DNA of 33,191 bases from contig VSPO01000024.1 in NCBI GenBank assembly GCA_009775375.1, forward strand, positions 1-33,191. The letters are read 5' to 3'. The position numbers and the translations under genes are program-made. Source of the stretch: Muribaculaceae bacterium (GTDB taxonomy: Bacteria; Bacteroidota; Bacteroidia; Bacteroidales; Muribaculaceae). Under the pieces are notes generated by a model. That model was given only the letters and a program-made list of their open reading frames with translations, made no database searches and had not been told where the DNA came from. Below, piece after piece: positions 7,318-15,348 of the stretch; position 1 is the first letter of the stretch; each line of letters opens with the position of its first letter.

Positions 7318-8655
7318 ATGAAATCTATTGAAATCAACATTCAGGATGCTCTTAGTTTCGCGCAAAATCAGTTTGACTCCAACAAAGCTCAGGCTGAGGA
7401 GGCATTCGGAAAACTCGAAAACGGCTCCGGAGAAGGCAACGACTTCCTCGGCTGGCTCAAGCTCCCCTCTTCTGTGAAGCCGGAGCTCGTGGAGAGCATC
7501 GCAAAGACGGCCGCCCGTCTGCGTAAGAACTGCGAATACGTGGTCTGCGTCGGCATTGGAGGCAGCTATCTCGGTGCGAAAGCCGTCATCTCCGCCCTCT
7601 CGGATTCTTTCGCTGATTTCTACGCTCCCACTCCCGGCAACCCAAAGGTGCTTTATGCCGGACAGAACATCGGCGAGGAGTATACCGCCGAGCTTGAGAA
7701 GCTTCTTGACGGAAAGAAATTCGGAATTATCGTAATCTCAAAGAGCGGAACCACCACCGAGCCCGCAATCGCTTTCCGCATACTCAAGGAATTGCTTGAG
7801 AAGCAGGCCGGCAAGGAAGCAGCAAAAGACCTTATCGTTGCCGTGACTGATGAGAAGAAAGGTGCGCTACGCACTCTCGCCACCCAGGAGGGCTATGAGA
7901 CATACGTGATTCCCGACAACGTCGGCGGCCGTTTCTCCGTGCTGACCCCGGTCGGCTTGCTCCCGATTGCCTGTGCCGGCTTCGACATCGCCAAGCTTCT
8001 TGAAGGCGCCGCTGAGATGGAGCAGACTGCCAAGAACCCCTCTGAGGAGAATCCCTGCGAGGTCTACGCCCGTATGCGCAATGCCCTTTATCAAAATGGA
8101 AAGAAGATTGAGATTCTCGTCAACTATAATCCCAAGCTCCATTTCTTCGCTGAATGGTGGAAGCAACTCTATGGCGAGAGCGAAGGGAAGGATGGCAAGG
8201 GCATATTCCCCGCTGCCGTAGATTTCACCACCGACCTACACTCCATGGGCCAGTGGATCCAGGAAGGTGAGCGCACAATCTTCGAGACCGTCCTCTCCGT
8301 GAAAGAGCCGGCCATCACGCGCCGCATTCCGGAAGATGCCGACAACCTCGACGGCATCAATTATCTTGCCGGGAAACGCATCGACGAAGTCAACAAGATG
8401 GCAGAGCTTGGCACGAAGATAGCCCACGTAGATGGCGGAGTGCCCAACATGCGCATCGACATCGACAAGCTCGACGAGCACTCTCTCGGCCAACTCATCT
8501 ATTTCTTCGAGAAAGCCTGCGGCATCAGCGGCTATATGCTCGGCGTGAACCCGTTCAACCAGCCCGGTGTGGAGGCCTACAAGAAAAACATGTTCGCTCT
8601 CCTCGAAAAGCCCGGCTACGAGAAAGAGACCGAAGCCATCAAGGCAAAACTCTGA
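7318..8655 (+). CDS. pgi: Glucose-6-phosphate isomerase
   Basis: Pgi interconverts glucose 6-phosphate and fructose 6-phosphate in glycolysis and gluconeogenesis. The 445-residue protein starts at the ATG at 7318 (MKSIEINIQDALSFAQ). The open frame extends to 7267 but lacks family sequence there. Conserved elements include VGIGGSYLGAKA (about 75-86), the phosphate-binding SKSGTTTEPAIAFR, GGRFSVLTPVGLLP, DLHSMGQWIQEG and, near the end, CGISGYMLGVNPFNQPGVEAYK. The length matches the short bacterial Pgi type. It lies about 110 bases after gpsA and ends in a strong terminator. The series lysS-gpsA-pgi is, as I recall, a common arrangement in Bacteroidales. Confidence 0.96.
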   Translation: MKSIEINIQDALSFAQNQFDSNKAQAEEAFGKLENGSGEGNDFLGWLKLPSSVKPELVESIAKTAARLRKNCEYVVCVGIGGSYLGAKAVISALSDSFADFYAPTPGNPKVLYAGQNIGEEYTAELEKLLDGKKFGIIVISKSGTTTEPAIAFRILKELLEKQAGKEAAKDLIVAVTDEKKGALRTLATQEGYETYVIPDNVGGRFSVLTPVGLLPIACAGFDIAKLLEGAAEMEQTAKNPSEENPCEVYARMRNALYQNGKKIEILVNYNPKLHFFAEWWKQLYGESEGKDGKGIFPAAVDFTTDLHSMGQWIQEGERTIFETVLSVKEPAITRRIPEDADNLDGINYLAGKRIDEVNKMAELGTKIAHVDGGVPNMRIDIDKLDEHSLGQLIYFFEKACGISGYMLGVNPFNQPGVEAYKKNMFALLEKPGYEKETEAIKAKL

Positions 8656-8718
8656 CCCCAAAGACAACATCCGAATTGAATAGCAGCCATATCTAACTGC
8701 TATAATTCGAGAAACCAA

Positions 8719-8764
8719 AATATATCAGGAGGCTGGAAATTTCCGGCCTCCTGATATATTTTAT
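8719..8764 (+). terminator. Intrinsic terminator after pgi
   Basis: A 15-bp perfect stem pairs AATATATCAGGAGGC (8719-8733) with GCCTCCTGATATATT (8746-8760), followed by a T-rich TTATAT. It closes the lysS-gpsA-pgi cluster and insulates it from the regulator gene. Confidence 0.88.
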
Positions 8765-8857
8765 ATGTATAGGCTGAAAAGCGGTTTGTCGAAAGGTGGC
8801 CACCCAAAAAGTAGTCGATATCCAAAGAGAATTAGCATGCCGTAGCCTATAGCGCAA

Positions 8858-8884
8858 GGTGGACAATCGCGCTTTTTTGGTGGA
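8858..8884 (-). promoter_or_regulatory. Candidate HTCS operator (inverted copy)
   Basis: Two GGTGGA hexamers start at 8858 and 8879, exactly 21 bp apart. On the minus strand this is TCCACC-N15-TCCACC, the same arrangement as in front of the SusC/D operon at 13322-13348. The 11-mer TTGTCCACCTT (8866-8856, minus) also recurs at 13319-13329 (plus). A 21-bp period suits the tandem helix-turn-helices of AraC-type regulators. Lying upstream of the regulator gene, the site could mediate autoregulation. Confidence 0.55.
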
Positions 8885-8933
8885 TAAATACGCTTATTGT
8901 GTTAATTCCTACTGAGGTTTCTGAAAAATGAAT

Positions 8934-8942
8934 TAAATTTGC
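8934..8942 (+). promoter_or_regulatory. -7 box for the HTCS gene
   Basis: TAAATTTGC matches TAnnTTTGY and lies 77 bases before the ATG at 9019. No TTTG is seen 19-21 bp upstream, so the promoter is weak or needs an activator. Confidence 0.45.
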
Positions 8943-9018
8943 GATCCCATGCGAGGCAGGCCGACTTTCCCTTCTCCCCCGGCCTTGACATCGCATCCTC
9001 GTAAGCCTATCATTTATC

Positions 9019-12000
9019 ATGAAACCTAGAAAACTCATAGCCCTGCTGATTCCTGCGCTCTTTGCGCTGCTGCAATGCCACGCGATGCCGGCGCCTAAGG
9101 TCGCCGACATCTATACCGCGTCACATCTGACGATGCGCGAAGGCTTGTCGCATAATTTCGTGGAAGACATTTTCCGCGACTCCAAAGGATTCATATGGAT
9201 CGCCACCTCCGGTTCGCTTGCCCGTTATGATGGCTATCGGTTTGTCAATTTCACCCCGAATTCTCCCGCACGCTATCTGAAAAGCACTTTCGTAAGAAAA
9301 CTTGCAGAAGACAGCCGGGGCCGTCTTTGGGTGGCAAGCGACGGCGGCATAGATATTATCGACACCGACAACCTGTCTCCCGTCGAACTCCCCGACCCTA
9401 CCGGGAAATTCCGGAAAATCTGCAGGCAGCCCTCAGGCTACATCTCCGTCTCTGCCGAAGGAGACATCTGGATCCGCACCTACGAAGAGATAATCTGTCT
9501 CCACTTTGACGAGGAAGGAAATCTGGCAGACATAGTGTCAATACCCCATCATTCAAAGTCAATCTACATCACCGGAGCCGTAAAGCCTGTTTCGGGAGAC
9601 GGCATCTGGGCCGGTATCGGCGGGAAAGTATGCAAACTCAGCTATTCAGCCGGAAAAATCAAGACAACCCCCATATCCCAAGGACTCGCATTCGACGTTG
9701 ATGTCAACATCGCGGATTTTCTTGAAAAGAATGGTAGGATATGGGTGGCGACCGACATAGGTCTTTTCTGCTACGACCGGAAATCTGACCAAGTCAAATC
9801 ATATCACACCGGACTGGAAGAAGCCGGAATGCTGTCGCAAAACGTGCTCACTTCATTAGCGGTATCTCCCCGGGGCAACCTTATCGTCGGGTCGCTCAAC
9901 GGCATGAATGTATATGACGAGACTTCCGACCGTTTCTCTCATCTCAAACTCTCCGACCTGAGCCGCGAACATCTTGGGCTCAACAGCGACTTTATCAACT
10001 GCCTGCTTCTTGAGAATGGAAATCTTTGGGTCGGGACCGAGGGATGTGGCATAGGGCTGATTCATCCCCGATCCCTTTTCGCAAAGACTCTTCGCCATAA
10101 TTACGATAATCCGGCTTCACTCTCCCCAAATCCTGTAAATGCTATTTATGAAGACAGCGAAGGCAACGTCTGGATCGGCACCGTCGAAGGCGGACTCAAC
10201 CGGGGACGCTCCGACTTCAACGGAGGGTTCTCTCATTTCCGCTTCCCCGATGTGCTATCCCACAACTCCGTAAGCGCCATCACAGGCGACCGCGACGGGC
10301 ATCTTTGGGTCGGAACATGGGGAGGCGGGCTCAATCTCCTGAGCCGCACGAACCCCAATAAGAAGGCCACCGTATTCCGCACCACAGACAATGCCCGCCA
10401 CAAACTCGACTACATAGGCACCCTTGCCTACGACCCCTACAACAACGCTATATGGATAGGTGCGAATCTCGGAATCTACATCTACAATATCAATTCCGGC
10501 CGCCTCTCCCTTCCCTTTCCCGAAGCGGCCAATGCCAAGGGGAGCGTGGCTTCTGTCGTCTCCGCCGACGGAATTCTATGGATTGGCGGACTGGAAGGGA
10601 TGTATGCCATCGACCTTCGGCGCCGGTCCGACAAGGATTTCTCCTTCCGACGTTATCTCTGCAAACTCGACAAACCCGAGACCGAGGCCGCAGAAAAAAT
10701 AACGGCACTTGCCGTAGCCAACGACGGCACTCTTTGGGTCGGATCAAACGGCAACGGAATATACCGGCGCACATTTGTAGATGGGAAAGAGACATTCGTA
10801 AACTACAGCACGGCCGACGGCCTGCCCAACGACGTGGCCCACGGAATAGCCGAAGACACTCACGGAAATGTCTGGGTCTCCACCTACCACGGATTGGCTT
10901 GCCTAAAAAAGGATGGCCAGATCGTCAACTACGATTGCTCTAATGGGATAGACACCGAGCAATTCTATTGGAACGCGTCCCTGCGCCTTGCCAACGGCGA
11001 CATCCTGTTTGGAAGCGTCGACGGTTTGCTTGCCGTAAAAGGTGAGGCACCGGAATCCGACAACAAATCCTTCCCGGTGGTGTTCACGTCAGCCTCGTCA
11101 GATTCCGGACAAAGCTACGCGCTATCGTCCGGCGGAATGAGCATCCCTGAAGACGAAAAGTCGATGGAGATGGCTTTCTCGTCGCTTGATTTCGCGGGAG
11201 GGAGGCAAGGGCATTTCTTTTATAGGATGGTGGGGTTCGACGATGAATGGAAGGAGCTCCCCACCGGGCGCAATAGCGTCAGCTACACCAATTTGAGTCC
11301 CGGAGATTATTCTCTTGAGGTGAAATATGTAGCCGCCGGTCAGTCTGCCCATTCCGCCCCGGTCTCATCCTTCAAGATTGAAATCGTGCCCAATCTCTAC
11401 AAACGCTGGTGGTTTATCTTCATTCTTTTGGCAGCGGCCCTCGCCATAGTCTGGACCATTTACCGCTGGAGGGTCAGGGATCTCACGAAGCAGCGCAACA
11501 ATCTCCGCAATGCTGTCGATGAGGGAGTGAAGGAGATCAGCCAGCAAAAGAATCTAATCGAAGCCCATGCCAAGGAACTGCTGATTCAGAACGAAGAGCT
11601 CAAGCACCGCAATGCTCAGATCAGCGAGCAGAAGACCCAGCTTGCCGAGATGAACCGGAAGGTCCAGAAGATGACCGTCGACCGGATATCCTTCTTCACC
11701 AACATCACCCATGAATTCCGCACCCCGATCACCCTCATCATCGGTCCGATTGAAAGAGCCCTGAAGCTAAGTTCGAATCCAAAGGTGATCGAGCAGCTGA
11801 ATTTCGTGGAACGGAACTCAAAATATCTCCTCTCGCTCATCAACCAGCTTATGGATTTCCGAAAGGTGGAGGCAGGGAAAATAGAGATTCTACCGACGCG
11901 CTCGAATTTTGAGAAATTCGTAGAGGAAGTGGTGCTTCCTTTCCGCGCATATGCCGAAGAGCGTCATATAGAGATTGGCATGAGGTTTCATATCCGGTCG

Positions 12001-13242
12001 GCAGAATTCAGCTACGACCGGGAGGCCATACGCAAAGTGCTTATCAACCTTCTCGGGAATGCCATAAAATTCACTCCCGACAACGGGCGTGTCACTCTTT
12101 ACGCAGCCTTGTTCAAAAGCACACTTTGCAACCATCCCAACACTCTCTACATAAGCGTCTCCGACACCGGCAACGGCATCGACGAGGCCGACATCGACAA
12201 GGTGTTCAACCGCTTCTATCAGGGTAAGAGCCAGATTAAATATCCCCTTATCGGAGCTTCCGACAGCGGAATCGGCCTGTATCTTTGCCGGAAGATTATG
12301 GAGGTCTACGGCGGAAATATCTCCGTGCGCAACAATCATGGAGCCGGGTGCACGTTCCGTGTGCTCGTGGGCGTTCCTGACGAAGACCTTGCCATAAAGG
12401 TCGATTCTGACGCTACCTCTGGAAATGCCGGACAGTCTTCCGGCGACGCCCCTCAGGCAGAGTCCGGAACCCGACTGACCGTATTGGTTGTGGAAGATAA
12501 TTCCGACATGCGCTCATATGTGCGCTCAATCCTGACCGATTTCTACGACGTGGTGGAAGCCGCCGACGGTCGCGAAGGTCTCGACATCCTCCTTTCCCGC
12601 AACATCGATTTCGTGATCTCCGATCTCATGATGCCGGTCATGGACGGCATAGAGTTTTCCAAGAGGGTAAAGGAGAATTTCGAGATTTCCCACATCCCCT
12701 TCCTGATGCTGACTGCGAAGACCTCTTCCGAGTCTCGCCTCGAAGGCTATCGCTCGGGAGTGGACGAATATCTCCAGAAGCCTTTCGATGAAGAGATTCT
12801 CCTCGCCAGGATAAAGAATATCCTGGAGAACAAGCGTCGCTACCAGCGACAGTTTACTGCCGATTTGAAGACCGATGCCCTCAATGTCCCGGAAGAGAGT
12901 GTCGACAAGAAATTCGTCGACAAGCTGCTTGAATCCCTGGCCAACAATTATAAGAATTCCTATTTCGACGTGGGTGACCTTGCCGAATCGCTCGGCGTGA
13001 GCCGCAGTCTGTTGGGAAGAAAGGTGCAGAGCCTCGTGGGCGAGACTCCGACGCAGTTTATACGCACCTATCGCCTGAAAATCGCACGTGAACTGCTCCT
13101 GAAAAACCGCACGAGCCATGCCATGAACATCTCCGAGATTGCTTTTGAAGTCGGATTCAACGACAGCAAATATTTCACCCGCTGCTTCACCCGCCACTTT
13201 GGCCTCCCGCCCAGCTCCTTGCTCAAAGACAAGCCTGACTGA
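9019..13242 (+). CDS. Hybrid two-component system regulator (HTCS) of the arabinan locus
   Basis: This is a single-protein sensor and transcription factor of 1407 residues that spans the inner membrane. A signal peptide (1-22) leads a periplasmic sensor made of many propeller repeats with motifs such as GFIWIATSG, GRLWVASDGG, GNVWIGTVEGG and GTLWVGSNGNG. A Y_Y_Y domain (about 690-790) and a transmembrane helix (about 796-816) follow. After a coiled coil comes the kinase: HisKA with phospho-acceptor His898 in NITHEFRTPITL, and an ATPase with NLLGNAIKFTPD, DTGNGID and GIGLYLC. A receiver domain carries Asp1202 (VISDLMMPVMDG) and the QKPF lysine, and an AraC-type DNA-binding domain takes up the last 100 residues. 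All phosphorelay residues are present. Family knowledge: such proteins bind an oligosaccharide in the periplasm and activate the adjacent PUL. The inferred ligand here is arabino-oligosaccharide, because the next operon encodes arabinanases. Confidence 0.95.
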   Translation: MKPRKLIALLIPALFALLQCHAMPAPKVADIYTASHLTMREGLSHNFVEDIFRDSKGFIWIATSGSLARYDGYRFVNFTPNSPARYLKSTFVRKLAEDSRGRLWVASDGGIDIIDTDNLSPVELPDPTGKFRKICRQPSGYISVSAEGDIWIRTYEEIICLHFDEEGNLADIVSIPHHSKSIYITGAVKPVSGDGIWAGIGGKVCKLSYSAGKIKTTPISQGLAFDVDVNIADFLEKNGRIWVATDIGLFCYDRKSDQVKSYHTGLEEAGMLSQNVLTSLAVSPRGNLIVGSLNGMNVYDETSDRFSHLKLSDLSREHLGLNSDFINCLLLENGNLWVGTEGCGIGLIHPRSLFAKTLRHNYDNPASLSPNPVNAIYEDSEGNVWIGTVEGGLNRGRSDFNGGFSHFRFPDVLSHNSVSAITGDRDGHLWVGTWGGGLNLLSRTNPNKKATVFRTTDNARHKLDYIGTLAYDPYNNAIWIGANLGIYIYNINSGRLSLPFPEAANAKGSVASVVSADGILWIGGLEGMYAIDLRRRSDKDFSFRRYLCKLDKPETEAAEKITALAVANDGTLWVGSNGNGIYRRTFVDGKETFVNYSTADGLPNDVAHGIAEDTHGNVWVSTYHGLACLKKDGQIVNYDCSNGIDTEQFYWNASLRLANGDILFGSVDGLLAVKGEAPESDNKSFPVVFTSASSDSGQSYALSSGGMSIPEDEKSMEMAFSSLDFAGGRQGHFFYRMVGFDDEWKELPTGRNSVSYTNLSPGDYSLEVKYVAAGQSAHSAPVSSFKIEIVPNLYKRWWFIFILLAAALAIVWTIYRWRVRDLTKQRNNLRNAVDEGVKEISQQKNLIEAHAKELLIQNEELKHRNAQISEQKTQLAEMNRKVQKMTVDRISFFTNITHEFRTPITLIIGPIERALKLSSNPKVIEQLNFVERNSKYLLSLINQLMDFRKVEAGKIEILPTRSNFEKFVEEVVLPFRAYAEERHIEIGMRFHIRSAEFSYDREAIRKVLINLLGNAIKFTPDNGRVTLYAALFKSTLCNHPNTLYISVSDTGNGIDEADIDKVFNRFYQGKSQIKYPLIGASDSGIGLYLCRKIMEVYGGNISVRNNHGAGCTFRVLVGVPDEDLAIKVDSDATSGNAGQSSGDAPQAESGTRLTVLVVEDNSDMRSYVRSILTDFYDVVEAADGREGLDILLSRNIDFVISDLMMPVMDGIEFSKRVKENFEISHIPFLMLTAKTSSESRLEGYRSGVDEYLQKPFDEEILLARIKNILENKRRYQRQFTADLKTDALNVPEESVDKKFVDKLLESLANNYKNSYFDVGDLAESLGVSRSLLGRKVQSLVGETPTQFIRTYRLKIARELLLKNRTSHAMNISEIAFEVGFNDSKYFTRCFTRHFGLPPSSLLKDKPD

Positions 13243-13321
13243 CACTTACCAACCTATTACCAACATGGCCCATTGTCGGATTTAAAAAATTTGCATCTTT
13301 ATTAACTTATTTTTGGTTTTG

Positions 13322-13348
13322 TCCACCTTATTTATTGAAATTTCCACC
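13322..13348 (+). promoter_or_regulatory. Candidate HTCS operator of the SusC/D operon
   Basis: Two TCCACC hexamers begin at 13322 and 13343, exactly 21 bp apart, and both are followed by T. A related TCCACA begins at 13351. The second hexamer ends 20 bp before the -7 box at 13369, so it takes the place of the -33 TTTG element, as expected for an activator that replaces a poor -33 box. The inverted copy upstream of the regulator gene (8858-8884) has the same spacing. Confidence 0.6.
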
Positions 13349-13368
13349 TATCCACAGCCAATTGAGAC

Positions 13369-13377
13369 TAATTTTGC
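13369..13377 (+). promoter_or_regulatory. -7 box of the SusC/D operon promoter
   Basis: TAATTTTGC matches TAnnTTTGY. The -33 position has no TTTG and is covered by the second TCCACC hexamer. Transcription would begin near 13384, giving a leader of about 63 bases that contains a C-run and G-run pair (about 13390-13401) able to fold. Confidence 0.6.
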
Positions 13378-13446
13378 ACACGCTTCCGTCCCCCCGGGGG
13401 ATGGAGACGATGAAAGTTAAACCAATTAAACAAACCTAATATCATT

Positions 13447-15288
13447 ATGAAGACTGAAAAATGGATGCTTCCGGCAGCGTTTGCCATTCTCCTCTCGGCA
13501 ACCGCCTCCTGCGACGACTGGGGGAAGCAGGATCCCCCGGCGGGGAACCAGGTCATTCCGACACTCGAAAACGTGGCGGCATATGATTTCGAGGCCGAGG
13601 AGGGAATCGACCCCTCATGGAGGCTCGTGGCTAATCCGGGTGGCAACGCCCCGCAAATCATCAACGATGAGACCGAGCTGAAAGGCGGGAAGGTGCTCGA
13701 AATTGCGGGTGGACATGCCGTAATCGCAAATCCCCTCAACAGGGTCGTGCTCCAGAACGCGGTGTCGCTGACATTCTGGCTCTACCAGCCGGTAGCGACC
13801 GCGACGGATGACGATGGAAACGAGACCACACAACCCCAAGACATCTCCTCTCCACTTATTACATTCGAAAACGACACGGCCAACGGCCGGCTCGCATTCA
13901 ATGCCAACGGCGGCATAACATATAATGCCGCCGATGGGGAATGGATTGAAAACGATCCCTCCTCCGTCACGACAGGATACCTCAACCCCGGGGAATGGCA
14001 TTACGTGGCCATCATTGTCGATGGCGACGGATATGACTACTACGTCGACGGCGACCGCAAGGTCAGCAAGCCTGTCGTGGATTTCGATTGCTCAAAAATC
14101 GTGAAATTTGCCAACAACGTCCCCGTCATGACAATTGGTGGAGCGGAGACTGCAAGCCGCTGGCTCATCGACGACCTCAAGGTCTACCGCAACAAAATCA
14201 CCGAGAAGGAGACCAAGCGACCCAATCTCGGAGGTGGCAGTTCCGACGAGCCTGTCATCGACCTATCGACCTGGACCCTGGTCGGCAATGAAGACAACAC
14301 CACCGGATTCTGGAGCACATGGGCTCCTTACGTCAATCTCACAGGCGACGGCACCATCCACTACGACTTCTATAATTTCCACGGAGGAAAGACCGACAAC
14401 TGGTGCAACTGGGGTCTTGTTCTGACCAATGGCCCCGAACGCGGTGGCGACGGCTATCTTGAATATCTTTATCTTCGCGCCGATGCCTACGGATGGGGTG
14501 CCAACTACAATGGCGACAATATCAAACATGACTTCGACTTCGGCACATTCATGGCTGAGATGGACGGAGCTTTCATATCTATGGACATCACCCGCTCCGA
14601 AACGGACGTGACCGTCACTGCTGTCATCACCGCCGCCGACGGCAAGACCCAACGCAACTACTCCATAAAAGTTGAAGGAGTCGACAGCGAAGTGCTTGGC
14701 ACTTTCCTCACTTGCGAAGGCTCCCACCTGCGTATAAATCCCGAGACCGTATTCGTCGGACAGACCTACAAGCCCAAGCAGCTCATGACAGGAGCGGCAG
14801 ACCTTTCCACCGGATTCTGGGGAGCCCATTCTCCCAACAACCGTTTCGACGGTCCGTTCAAGAATTATGGCTTTGAGTTTACCAACCATTCCACAGGCGG
14901 CGCCAACTGGAACAACTGGGTTCTCGTATGCTCCAACGGGCCCTGGGTAGGTGAAGACGGCTATGCGGAGCATTTCGTTGCCCGTTCCGATGCCTATGGC
15001 TGGGGAGCCGCTTCAGAAGCCGGGAAAATATCCTACGAACAAACCTATAATTTTGACACATATGCCGCCGACATGGTCGACGCCAAGGTGAAAATCATAA
15101 TGTCGTACGACGGCAGCAAGCTGACAATCTTCAACACCACCACTACGGCAGATGGCCGCCAACTCCCCGACTACAAGATCACGGCCAATGAGATTCCCGC
15201 TCCGATCGGACTCTTCTTCACGGTCGATGGCTCATGTCTTGAATTCTCCAAAGTGGGCTACTATCCTTGGTCGACTGTCGGAAAATAA
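13447..15288 (+). CDS. Surface lipoprotein: LamG-type domain plus two tandem DAYGWG modules
   Basis: This 613-residue lipoprotein probably binds the polysaccharide at the cell surface. The signal peptide ends in TASC, with acylated Cys22 followed by Asp-Asp, an acidic start often seen on exported Bacteroidetes lipoproteins. Residues about 45-265 resemble a LamG/concanavalin-like sandwich (FWLYQP, NPGEWHYVAIIVDGDGYDYYVDG, WLIDDLKVYRNKI). The rest is two copies of an approximately 165-residue module starting near 275 and 444. They share TTGFW/STGFW, W(C/N)NW-LV-NGP, GEDGY/GGDGY and DAYGWG (near 347 and 516). I do not recognise this module; aromatic and acidic surface motifs suggest carbohydrate binding. 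No catalytic motif is visible. It is the first gene of the operon, the place held by a glycan-binding protein in the arabinan locus I recall from B. thetaiotaomicron. A stem-loop separates it from susC. Confidence 0.75.
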   Translation: MKTEKWMLPAAFAILLSATASCDDWGKQDPPAGNQVIPTLENVAAYDFEAEEGIDPSWRLVANPGGNAPQIINDETELKGGKVLEIAGGHAVIANPLNRVVLQNAVSLTFWLYQPVATATDDDGNETTQPQDISSPLITFENDTANGRLAFNANGGITYNAADGEWIENDPSSVTTGYLNPGEWHYVAIIVDGDGYDYYVDGDRKVSKPVVDFDCSKIVKFANNVPVMTIGGAETASRWLIDDLKVYRNKITEKETKRPNLGGGSSDEPVIDLSTWTLVGNEDNTTGFWSTWAPYVNLTGDGTIHYDFYNFHGGKTDNWCNWGLVLTNGPERGGDGYLEYLYLRADAYGWGANYNGDNIKHDFDFGTFMAEMDGAFISMDITRSETDVTVTAVITAADGKTQRNYSIKVEGVDSEVLGTFLTCEGSHLRINPETVFVGQTYKPKQLMTGAADLSTGFWGAHSPNNRFDGPFKNYGFEFTNHSTGGANWNNWVLVCSNGPWVGEDGYAEHFVARSDAYGWGAASEAGKISYEQTYNFDTYAADMVDAKVKIIMSYDGSKLTIFNTTTTADGRQLPDYKITANEIPAPIGLFFTVDGSCLEFSKVGYYPWSTVGK

Positions 15289-15309
15289 ACCAAATACTTA
15301 AAATCTAAT

Positions 15310-15331
15310 GTGTGGCCGGATTCCGGCACAC
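15310..15331 (+). other. Intercistronic stem-loop before SusC1
   Basis: GTGT-g-GCCGG pairs with CCGGC-ACAC around ATT, with one bulged G, in the 60-base gap between the lipoprotein and SusC1. No T-run follows. It may stabilise or process the mRNA so that the two genes are expressed at different levels. Confidence 0.4.
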
Positions 15332-15348
15332 TATAACATGACATCAAT

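Larger units (their letters stand above)
8656..9018. other. Gene-free region upstream of the HTCS regulator
   Basis: This 363-base gap holds the pgi terminator, a palindrome GGTGGCCACC (8795-8804), a 21-bp-spaced GGTGGA pair (8858-8884) and a -7 box (8934). I see no coding frame that looks real. Confidence 0.6.

Noticed and set aside
8795..8804. Palindrome GGTGGCCACC as an independent operator.
   Set aside because: It is short and single; its 63-bp offset from the GGTGGA pair may be coincidence, so it is only noted with the HTCS operator.
12526..13245. A 239-codon antisense frame under the HTCS receiver and AraC domains.
   Set aside because: Shadow frame of a certain gene; composition is not protein-like.
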